Part shown: piece by piece, positions 30,901 through 39,600 of the stretch | How the letters are laid out: each line of letters opens with the position of its first letter | Numbering within the stretch: the first letter of the stretch is position 1 | The notes under the pieces: generated by a model | Seen by the model: only the letters and a program-made list of their open reading frames with translations | Databases searched by the model: none | What the model was told of the DNA's origin: nothing | From: Neocallimastix lanati (nom. inval.) | Taxonomy: Eukaryota > Neocallimastigomycota > Neocallimastigomycetes > Neocallimastigales > Neocallimastigaceae | Reading direction: 5' to 3' | Assembly (NCBI GenBank): GCA_016946835.1 | Contig: JACVTC010000332.1 | Coordinates: 1-43,906, forward strand | DNA length: 43,906 nucleotides | Made by a program: the position numbers and the translations under genes

Positions 30901-31921
30901 TATTGGCCACGAAGGATATTACAAAACATATCAAAGACTTAAGAAAAACTTTTATTGGAATCATATGATTAAAGATATCAAAAGAATTGTTAGTAATTGT
31001 GAAAAATGCCAATTAAATCGTCCTCAACCATATCGAGAACCAACCGAAAACCATCCAACTAAAGTGGAGGGTCCCTTTGTGCATTTAGGATTAGATATTA
31101 TAGGACCGTTACCAAAAACAAGAAATAATAATCAATATATTATAGTAACTGTTGATTACTTTACCAAATGGGTTGAAGCCGAACCCACTGAAAACATAAC
31201 TTCTTCTGATATAATTAAATTTTTAATAAACGTTTTTGCAAGACATGGTGTACCTCAAGTTATTACTACTGATAATGGAGTCCAATTCACTTCTGATATG
31301 ACTAAAATCTTTCTTGATCTTTATGATGTATATGTTAAATTTGTAGCTACTTACCACCCTGAATCAAATGGTCTTACTGAAAATCGAAACAAAGAAATTG
31401 GAAAATTACTTCGTTTATTAGGAAGGAAAAATCAAGATTGGGATGAAGTTTTACCTTCTGCTTTATGGGCACTTCGAACTACCAAAAATACAGCTACTGG
31501 ACATTCTAGTTTTGAATTGGTATATGGAAGAGAAGACCAACAGCCTTATGATATAGCCATAAGAACAATTGAAAATGCAGGTAAATCATATGATGAAATT
31601 TTAATGGAAAAATTTGTTCGTCATTATCAATGGACTAGAGAAGCATGCGAAAATGTGAAGAATGCTAACAAGTATTGGGCAACAAGACGAGAAGAACAAA
31701 TAAGTATGAAAAAAGGAAAAGAATTAAAGGCTGGTGATCTTGTTCTTGTTAGAAACTTTAGCCGCACTAAGCTAGAACCATATTACAATGGACCATTTAA
31801 AATTTTAAAAATTCAATTCAACACGGCAACCCTAATCGATCAGAAGACTGGAAAGCAACTCGATAGGAATGTTCACTTTAAAAATTTAGTAAAGTTTAAC
31901 TCCGCTTACAGAGAAGCTTGA
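27917..31921 (+). CDS. pol: Pol of element D (PR-RT-RNaseH-IN), -1 frame
   Basis: Open from the heptamer; first ATG 28106. A charged Asn/Lys/Glu-rich N-terminal region is followed by a protease-like domain with DSCSN (Asp codon 28844) instead of DTG/DSG. RT has FIDD (29891-29902), RNase H has RTDAS, DLEG and TDHKP. Integrase has HHCC (HNIGHEG...CEKCQ) and D,D-35-E at codons 31094, 31271 and 31379. It ends with the GPY/F-like YYNGPFKIL. No stops or frameshifts; with near-identical LTRs this element looks competent. Confidence 0.96.
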   Translation, partial: LLNGSRSTPNDKTIASLNNLQNNTFTKNTPIDNNSFNKESEESDFSDTTESEDNIIINAIKRKMNDNNSEKEENNSKKVHKSLKDNPRPFATPALRKKKENELHNKPNKVYKNQILPSILTQPNINKEKQKEKELRNITRVRESKEENNNYSSKGKEKVESEDILVIDNEIEDLEMNKDNQQNKTNTLEKLISTKTKETNNENTQLVKRNIKMMNNKEPYNIMDDLNNLKSSITIGQLLNACPKIRSQLTQGLKLEKSKIIGTVDNVIARTLLVNNYDHSYISKSNEVAEEDLAMVDASVDGVIGKLLIDSCSNLSIVTKQYFDKLPGEYETVGKSRGRIQLATQDEEYSEGIIVRLPVKINNYEFNADFRIIEKEDSFYDMLINFKTQIDHCLFIHPTLNSLCKLLSKSEYEEIAKINNQYYDEESIICTIRKVKETNNEKEIIKELTPMEFIESDEFLSTLNKDYKEQIIKILKEMIDIVATSTEELTPSKLSPHKIRLKANAKPVKLRSYRLTKLKSDILKEELTKLIKKGLIEPSCSEWSSPVVLILKHNGKWRLCIDYRKVNDMTEKDSYSVPYIDEIFDSLGGAKIFTTLDLFSGFHQILMDEESVEVTTFTTKFGNYQFKVMPFGLTGAPSTFQREMNKILFPFIGEFVYVFIDDVLIYSKSIEEHLIHIKQVLEVFKENKLKINIEKCHFLQTEVDVLGHKLTTKGLSPMESKITAIKKWEAPSSIHELRSFLGAIGYYRDFIPKYAQITSPLCKLLKKNTKYEWNKEQQESFELLKEKLINAPILKFPSFDKPFIIRTDASYNGIGGVLLQKEEETGKEHPIHFISRSLKKAEKNYGITDLEGTALFYCMTKFKSYIEGNPLPTTIYTDHKPLVGLFKNKEPLNARQTRWCLTASMLGINIKYESGKKNVLADALSRMKSKEERKILLTKITNGNNEELLSKVIKEFINEKFTVIDGEDYFIDNGNYRKLITDENERFKLILEAHNIGHEGYYKTYQRLKKNFYWNHMIKDIKRIVSNCEKCQLNRPQPYREPTENHPTKVEGPFVHLGLDIIGPLPKTRNNNQYIIVTVDYFTKWVEAEPTENITSSDIIKFLINVFARHGVPQVITTDNGVQFTSDMTKIFLDLYDVYVKFVATYHPESNGLTENRNKEIGKLLRLLGRKNQDWDEVLPSALWALRTTKNTATGHSSFELVYGREDQQPYDIAIRTIENAGKSYDEILMEKFVRHYQWTREACENVKNANKYWATRREEQISMKKGKELKAGDLVLVRNFSRTKLEPYYNGPFKILKIQFNTATLIDQKTGKQLDRNVHFKNLVKFNSAYREA

Positions 31922-31939
31922 GTCTTCGTCGGGGCATCT

Positions 31940-32420
31940 TGATAAGAATGTACTAAATAATGCATTCTTAATTAAATCTACGATTTATTTCTAATACATT
32001 ATGTGTACATTATTATTTTTGTACTTTAATAAATTTTTAAATCCAAAGATCAAAAATTAAATCAAAAATTATATTAAACTTTATATTTTTATATTAAATC
32101 TTATATTAATAGTAATATTTTTATATATTTAAAACTTATATTAGCAATATTAATAATAAATCTTATTTTTTTTTATATTAATAATGAAAATTTATATTAA
32201 TAATATTTTTATATATTGATAATTAAAAATTTATATATTATATTTTAACTTTTATTATAAAATTTTATATCGAAATGTTTTATTTTATATTGAAAAATAT
32301 TTTATTTTATTAAAAACCTTTATATTAGAATAGTATTTTTATTTTTATTTGAATATTTTAACAGATTGTAATAAAAATTATAGCCAATTAAATAAATTCT
32401 TATTAGTAATATTTTAGATA

Positions 32421-32473
<53 letters not shown>

Positions 32474-32787
32474 TTTTATTAATATTATAAATGTATTTTA
32501 TTTATATTGTTATAATTAAATTTTATATAATTGATTATAAAATTCAATTTAAATTTAATAGTTTTTATAAAAAAAAAAAAAAAAAAAAAAAAAATAAATA
32601 AAATGTAATTTAGTGGCAAGAACAACTTTCATGCCTTGAAAAAAAGTATAAATAGTTGTAAATTTTGCTACCAATTTTTAAAAATCATAAAATAAAATCA
32701 AATAAATTTATAAATAAAAATAATAAATAAATAAATAAAATTTGTGTTCCTTACTTTATTTTTATTTAATTCTCTAAAACCTTAACA
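31940..32787 (+). repeat. 3' LTR of element D with polypurine tract
   Basis: Preceded by CTTCGTCGGGGCATCT (31924-31939), just after the pol stop. It repeats the 5' LTR apart from A-run lengths and ends CCTTAACA, then TTTT. Confidence 0.94.
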
Positions 32788-32791
32788 TTTT

Positions 32792-33651
32792 TGTAAGAAT
32801 CTATAATTATTTGCTAACAAATAATTATATTTTCTTAGTTAAATTATTATAACTATAACTTTATGTAATTACATATAATATTTATTAAATTTATTTAATT
32901 TAATTTTAAATATTCATTAATTTAACAAAATTTATTTAATTAATTTTAAATAATATATTTACAATATGTTAAATTCTCTACTGTAACTAATGTATTTTGT
33001 ATTGTATTCTATTCTGTATTTTATAATGTATTCTGTATTTTATTAACTATTTAATTTTATATTTTTAATATAAGGATAAATTATATGATCGAAATATCTT
33101 TTATTATTTTATTCTTTTATTTTCGATCATTAGATTGGAAAATCGGTTAATTAAGATTTTTTCCAATTACTTTTTAGAAGTAATCGGTTTTACTTAATTA
33201 ATGCGATGATCGATATGGATAGAATATCGATCGAAAACTTATCTAGGTTTTTCTATCTAATCTTTTCCTAGATAAGAGATTTGTTAAGATTAGAAAACCC
33301 TTTCTTATTTAACCTTATTTTCATAAAAAAATATAAATAAGGCTCTTGAGTTCTCTTTGAGAAATCAAGAGTTATTATTATAAAAAAACATAGTTATAAT
33401 AGTAACATTTTTATATTTTTAACTTTAATAAATTAATAAAAATATTTTATTCAAAAACATATTTTTAAGATCAATTTATACAAACAATTCTTCTCTTACA
33501 TTTTGTGTTATTATTATAATTAATTTTATAATAAACTCTACATTAAAGGTAAAAAAAATTTATTTTATTTTATTTTCTCAACTTAATGAATTAGTCGTTA
33601 AGTTGTAGCTAATAATTCTATTTTGAGTTAGTTCTTAATAGAATTATTACA
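32792..33651 (+). repeat. LTR G, solo LTR
   Basis: 860 bp, TGTAAGAATC to GAATTATTACA, with TTTT on both sides (32788-32791, 33652-33655). A perfect 12-bp hairpin (TATAATTATTTG/CAAATAATTATA) lies at the start. ATATAAATAAGG near 33330 is the likely TATA box, followed by CTCTTGAG. Related to L and M. Confidence 0.75.
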
Positions 33652-33676
33652 TTTTTTTAAGATTCGTTACAATTAT

Positions 33677-33722
<46 letters not shown>

Positions 33723-34364
33723 TTGGAAAACTTTAGTCTTTGTAGTAACTTTATTTAATTATAGATTATAGATAAAAAATAATAATAAAAAATAAATAAT
33801 AAAAAGTTAACAAATTTACGAAGTTAATATTCGAGTAAGACAGTGTTAGCTTGCAGGATATTAATTTCATAAACTCTTATTTACAATTTTGCAAGGTTTT
33901 GTAGATTGTAAACGCGAGTATCTCAAGGAACAAATCCTTGACAATTAGGCAAATACGCCCTAGAACTATAAAACCTTCATGCTGAAGGCAACTACACACT
34001 TCAACAGGTGATAGTTTGTTCACTCGCGCAGAAAATAAGAGGTGGGTCAGGTTCGATCCCTGATAAAACCCTGGTCATTCTTGTGAAGTGACGTTAAAAT
34101 ATATAGTTTTTTTTATTTTTATTTTAGGCTTTTATAAATTTGTTCGCCTATTATTATTATTATTATTTTTTTTTTCAATAAAATAAAAATATATATATAT
34201 ATTTTTTTCCTTTTATTAAAATAATAAATATTTCATTAATAAATTTTTTTTAATAAATAATAAATTAAATTTTTCTTTAGTGTAGAACAAACTTTTTAAA
34301 AAAAAAAAAAAAAAAAAATTTTTTTTTTTAACCAATAGTATTATCATAGATATAGATTTATATA

Positions 34365-34419
<55 letters not shown>

Positions 34420-35629
34420 TTTAATTAATGATAAATATTAAAATAATAAGCAAAAAAATTTTTTTTTTTGTAGTACAAATTTTTAATTTTTTTTAAATAA
34501 GAATAAATTTTATAAATAAATTTTTTTTTTTATATTAATAATTCTAAATAATAAATTGTAATTTTTTTTATGTTTATCATTTTATTTTATTTTTTTTAAT
34601 ATATACATGTACAATATATATATATAGAATATATAAAATTAGATTATTATTATTATTTTTCAAATAAGTGTATTATTTTTATGATTTTATATAATTAAAT
34701 TTTTTTTTTTTTTTTGAAATTTTTTTTTTGTGTGTGTTAAATTTTCTATTATTCGTTATATAATTAATTAAATTTTAATTAAAAAGAAAAATATAAATAA
34801 GCTGTCTTACAACTCTCTACGCGGGATAGTTGAACACCCACACATAATACTTTATTGTTTTGATCTTGTTGATACTGGGAAGGATACGTTATTATCTTCT
34901 TTATTACTAACAATAAGTTAGCCAAATTAAAAAGAATTTAATATTGCTACCTTCTTTTTATTAAGTTTCTTAATAATTAACAATCGACATTATCAACTTA
35001 TCAATAAAGAGCTAAGGGGACTTATTGTAAGAAGGGTTAACAAGCTATATATTTGATGGTTCAACACTATATAGTTTGGCTTGTATTTTAACTTTTTATT
35101 TAATATTTCATTAAATGTTATAACAAAGAATTAATAGAATAATAAATATATACAAAAAAGAAATAAAAATAAAAATAAATATATATTATTATTATTATTT
35201 AAGTATTTATACAATTTGTTTTATGTTATATTAATTATTTTAATAAAGGAAATAAATATATTAAATAAAATTAAATAAAGAAGTTATTACTACAAATAAA
35301 TAAAAAAAAATTAAGATATACATATTCTGTGTATTAATGCTTAAGAGAATATAATAAATATTAAAATTCATAATAAAAAGCTTCAGATTTTCAAATTGCG
35401 TTTTTGAGTCTGAATTAATTTTTTTTTGTTTCAGATTTTCGGAGGGTGTTTTCGAGTCTGAATTAATTCATTAGATTTTCAGAGAGAGATTCTGAGTCTG
35501 AATTATTATTGGAATAAAGAATTGAATTGTCAGAGGGTTTTCTGAGTCCATAATTATATTATTATAAAACAAAGATAAATTTATTTTTTTTGTTATTAAA
35601 TATATTTTTAAAGTAAACATATTTTTAAA
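33677..35629 (+). other. Leader of element E with structured RNA
   Basis: About 1.9 kb with long A/T runs (33680-33720, 34370-34415) and no supported ORF. Domain 1: CGCGAGT (33913-33919) with ACTCGCG (34022-34028), enclosing CAAGGA/TCCTTG (33924-33940), AACTAT/ATAGTT (33964-33969/34011-34016), CCTTC/GAAGG (33974-33988) and a TTCAACA loop (34000-34006). A T-arm-like hairpin follows at 34047-34063. Domain 2: TCTTACAA (34805-34812) with TTGTAAGA (35025-35032). No primer site is present. Confidence 0.6.
35382..35550 (+). repeat. Four tandem hairpins upstream of gag, element E
   Basis: Copies at 35382-35414, 35430-35462, 35471-35502 and about 35529-35550. Outer stem TTCAGA/TCTGAA (degraded in copies 3 and 4), a TT bulge, then inner stems that differ but pair: TCAAA/TTTGA, TCG/CGA, TCAGA/TCTGA, CAGA/TCTG. 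The sequence is unrelated to the D array, but plan and position (119 nt before the gag ATG) match. Confidence 0.7.
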
Positions 35630-35668
35630 TTGGATATCATAGCATTAATACCATTTTTAAATTTTCAA

Positions 35669-36562
35669 ATGGCTGAAAATAAAATCAATTTTAAAGAATT
35701 AAAAAAGGAATTAAAAGATATCGAGAAAATTTCAAAGGAAAATCTCGATATCAAATCTTGGGAATCAGAAATCCGATTATGGATAAAACTTGAGGAAGTT
35801 ACTGATCCCAAAAAGATTTTTACCGCCTGCTTACTCACGTCTACTGGAGAGCCTCGCGAAGTTATCCAGGATTTAATTGACAGTTACAGTACCGATTCTG
35901 AATCAGAAAGTGAGGACGAAGAAGAAGAAGAATCTGATTCAGAAGAAAAGAAAAAAGATGAATATCCTTCCTTAAAGGAAATTGTAGAAGCACTAGAAAC
36001 TTTTTATGGTCTTAAAGAAGACCAGAATATGTTACTTCGTGAGCTCCGTGCCTTAAGAATTAAAAGAAATGAGCGAGTAAAAGACTTTAATACTCGTTTC
36101 CGATCCATATATTTGAAATTAGATAAGAAAAGAAAGAAGCGAGTCAGTGTTCTCGATTATATTGATGCTCTTAGGAACAATGAAGAAGCTTGGAAAAGGG
36201 TCTCCCTTAAGGATGACATTTCTTTAAATCGGGCGTTTGACATTGCCGAAAAAGTTGATAGAGTAATGAATTTGAGACCCTCAAAAGAATACTCAACTGA
36301 AATTGTCAACCCAAGAATAAATATCAGGAATAATTATCAAAACAACAGAAAAGTAGTAAGGGAGAATTATGAAGTTAGAACCCCAAAAAGAAATAAAGAT
36401 TACGAATTGGAGGACTTAACAAAAAAAAAGAAAAATCTTACCATTAAAGCCTGTTTTTATTGTAGCGATCCAGGACATTTGCAGTATAATTGTCCTAAGT
36501 TAAATGCAATTATTCAAGAAAATAAGAAACGGTTATATAGTGGAAAATCTTTAAACCACTAA
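35669..36562 (+). CDS. gag: Gag of element E
   Basis: 297 residues from the ATG at 35669 (MAENKINFKELKKELKD), chosen because similarity to C and D gag starts here; the frame is open to 35630. The acidic tract is at about residues 71-96 (SESESEDEEEEESDSEEKKKD), then RALRIKRNERVKDFNTRFRSIYLKL, and one CCHC knuckle (CFYCSDPGHLQYNC). It ends SLNH-stop over the slippery heptamer. The frame is intact although the element lacks a working 5' LTR. Confidence 0.93.
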   Translation: MAENKINFKELKKELKDIEKISKENLDIKSWESEIRLWIKLEEVTDPKKIFTACLLTSTGEPREVIQDLIDSYSTDSESESEDEEEEESDSEEKKKDEYPSLKEIVEALETFYGLKEDQNMLLRELRALRIKRNERVKDFNTRFRSIYLKLDKKRKKRVSVLDYIDALRNNEEAWKRVSLKDDISLNRAFDIAEKVDRVMNLRPSKEYSTEIVNPRINIRNNYQNNRKVVRENYEVRTPKRNKDYELEDLTKKKKNLTIKACFYCSDPGHLQYNCPKLNAIIQENKKRLYSGKSLNH

Positions 36563-36602
36563 AAGGGAGAGGAAGCATTCCCTATAAAAATAAAATAGCT
36601 TC
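36550..36602 (+). promoter_or_regulatory. -1 ribosomal frameshift signal, element E
   Basis: Heptamer TTTAAAC (36550-36556), 8-nt spacer with gag stop (36557-36564), stem 1 GGGAG 36565-36569 with TTCCC 36578-36582 (one G-U pair), stem 2 GAAGC 36572-36576 with GCTTC 36598-36602. Confidence 0.88.
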
Positions 36603-39600
36603 ATTACAATACAAATCCATTCCTAGTAGTACAAATGATTATAATAAGGAAGAAAAAGAAGATGCTTCCTATACTAATGAAACTCACAAAGAATCCGATA
36701 ATGAGAATGATGTAGAATTTATAGTTAGTGCGACAAAAAGGAAGTTGACGACTAACGATGAAACTAGTGAAAATAATGAAAAGAGACAACGTAAAAGTCT
36801 CAAAGATAATCCTACCCCTATAACAACTCCTGCAATAAGAAAGATAAAAGAGAAAGAAATAGAAAATAGAATAATTGTTAAAAATAAAAATCAACTACAT
36901 CCTTCGATAATGGCGCAGCCTAATATAAATATTGAGAAAGCCAAAGAAAAACAAATTCGAAATAAAGAAAGAGCTAACTTTGGAAATAACAAGGGAAAAA
37001 GGAAGGAAAGGGAGGATAATATTACTATAAGAGAAAAGCATAGTCTGGATTCTTCAAAACAAAGAAATAGCCTCAGTACTACTAGTGATAAAATGCATCA
37101 ACGATTAAATAAATTAATCGATAATGAAAACGATAAAATTATTAAAACAAAACAAATCTATGAAATGGAAGTTATTGAAGTTCCTGAAAAGCTTAATGAC
37201 GAAGGTCATGAGAATATTACATTACAGAAGCTCATAGATTTTCAAGAGCCTAAAGAAAAAGCAACAATTAGTAGAACGCTTAGGAACATCAAGATGTGTA
37301 AGGATCAGGAAGAATATGATGTTTTACAAGATTTGAATGAAACCAAGTGTAATATTAGTTTCGGTCAGCTCCTCAATGTTTCTCCAAAAGTCAGAAGTCA
37401 AGTAAGTCAAGGATTAAAATTAGAAAAACCTGAAAAGAAAATAATAGGTGCATTAAACAATACTATTGCTGCTGCTACTTTGGTAAATAATATTGATCAC
37501 TCTTATATTAGCAAAAGTAAGGAAACCTCAGAAGAAGATATTGCCATGGTTGATGTAACAGTAGATGAAATTCCTGGTAAAGCACTTATTGATTCTTGTA
37601 GCAATCTCAATGTTATCACAAAAAAATTTTATGAGAAATTACCTGGAAATTATGAAGAAGTAGGTATTAGTCGTGGAAGGATACGTTTAGCGACTAAGAA
37701 TGATGAGTATTCGGAAGGAATCATTGTACGAATACCTGTTAAGATTAATGATTATAAAATGATAGTAGATTTTCGTATAATTGATGATGATAACCCATTT
37801 TATGATTTGTTGATTAATTTTCAAACTCAAGTAGAACACAATCTTTTTATCCATCCTATAAGATATAGTTTATGTCAATTTAATTTTCAAGGACTAATCG
37901 ACGTTATAGCTCCTATTAATAATAATTTCCAAGAAGAAGAAAAATTAGTATGTATAGTAAGGAAAATACTTGAAGATGAAGACACAACTAATGAATTAAA
38001 GAAACTTGAAGGTCTATCTCTGCAAGAGTATATCCATGATGAAAAATTTTTAGCAAGCCTTTGTAAAGATTATAAAGATGTAATAGAAAAATTACTTGAA
38101 GAAAACTTGGACATTATAGCGACATCTTCTGAAGAATTAACACCGTCAGACTTGGCCCCTCATAAAATTAACTTGAAAGCGAACGCAAAACCTGTTAAAC
38201 AAAGATGTTACAGAGTAACCAAATTTAAATCGGATATTATTAAAGAAGAACTAATTAAACTTATTAAGAAAAAGCTAGTTGTACCATCTTATTCAGAATG
38301 GTCTTCACCTGTTGTTGTGGTCCCAAAGGCTAATGGAAAATGGAGATTGTGTGTGGACTACCGCAAGGTGAATGATCTAACCGAAAAAGACTCTTATGCC
38401 CTTCCATATATTGACGAGATATTTGACAGTCTAGATGGTGCCAAAATCTTTACTACTATGGATCTATACTCAGGTTATCATCAAATCCTAATGGACGAAG
38501 AAAGTGTTGAAATAACCAGTTTTACAACCAAATTTGGCAACTACCAATTCAAAGTTATGCCTTTTGGATTAACTGGAGCTCCGGCTACCTTCCAACGGGA
38601 AATAAATAGAATTTTATTTCCTTTAATCGGAAAATGTGTTTTCAACTTTATTGATGATATACTTATATATTCAAAAACTGTCGAAGAACATATCCAACAC
38701 ATAAAACAGGTATTAGCAATCTTCAAGGAACATAAATTAAAAATTAATATTGTAAAATGTCACTTTATGCAAACGGAAGTTGAAGTTCTTGGTCACAAGA
38801 TTTCTACTAAGGGTCTTAGTCCTCAAAATAGTAAAATTGAAGCAATTAAAGCCTGGAAAGAACCCACGAATATACATGAGTTAAGATCATTCTTAGGTGC
38901 TGTAGGATATTATAGGAACTTTATAAATGAATATGCTCAAACCTCAGCTCCTCTTTGTAAGCTATTAAGAAAAGGCGTAAAATATAAATGGAATAATGAA
39001 CAAAAACAAAGTTTTACCAAATTAAAAGAAAAATTAATTAATGCTCCTATTTTAAAATATCCTGATTTTTCCAAAGAATTCATTATTCGAACAGATGCAT
39101 CATATGAAGGTATTGGTGGAGTTTTATTGCAGAAAGACGAATCAGAAATAGAACACCCGATTCATTTCATTAGCCGTAGCTTAACCAAAGCAGAAAAGAA
39201 TTATGGAATAACCGATTTGGAAGGAACGGCTTTATATTATTGTATTACTAAATTAAAACCTTATATTATGGGAAGCCCCTTTAGAACCATAGTTTTTACA
39301 GATCACAAACCTCTACTAGGTTTATTTAATAATAAGGAACCGAATAATGCACGACAAACAAGATGGTGTTTGACTGCAATTATGCTAAAAGTGGATATTC
39401 GCTATGAGCAAGGTAAAAAGAATGTAGTAGCCGACGCTTTATCTAGAATGAAGAACGATAAAGAACAAAAGGTATTAGCTATAAAAACGAATAAAGATGA
39501 TGAAAATGATTCACTTTCTAAAGTAATTAAAGAATTTATTGAAGAAAAATTTACAAAGATTGATGGTATAGATTATTTTATAGATGGAAATAATTATAGA

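Larger units (their letters stand above)
24786..32787 (+). mobile_element. Element D: full-length Ty3/gypsy retrotransposon
   Basis: LTRs 24786-25633 and 31940-32787 are both 848 bp; I see only homopolymer-length differences (46+25 versus 45+26 A). TTTT flanks at 24782-24785 and 32788-32791. It has a tRNA-Ala primer site, two structured leader domains, five tandem hairpins, gag, a frameshift signal and pol. This is probably the youngest element here. The left junction is 15 bp upstream of the inferred +1 of the tRNA-like sequence. Confidence 0.95.
24186..33671 (-). repeat. Unit J: TGTAACGAAT-ended repeat, split by D and G
   Basis: TGTAACGAAT (24186-24195) and ATTCGTTACA (33662-33671) are perfect 10-bp inverted ends, flanked by the 5-bp direct repeat ATTAT (24181-24185 and 33672-33676). 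With D and G removed the unit is about 616 bp. TG...CA ends, a minus-strand TATAAATAGGAG (about 24430-24420) and 5-bp duplication fit a solo LTR in minus orientation. A small DNA transposon is the alternative. It carries a tRNA-like A/B-box segment near one end. Confidence 0.7.

Noticed and set aside
34047-34063. Complete tRNA gene in the leader of E
   Set aside because: Only the T arm is present; no A-box, D arm or acceptor stem upstream.
32813-35668. Intact 5' LTR and primer site for element E
   Set aside because: I looked for the LTR E terminus (ACCCGAACCATAACA) and any TGGTGGAGA-type primer site before gag E and found neither.
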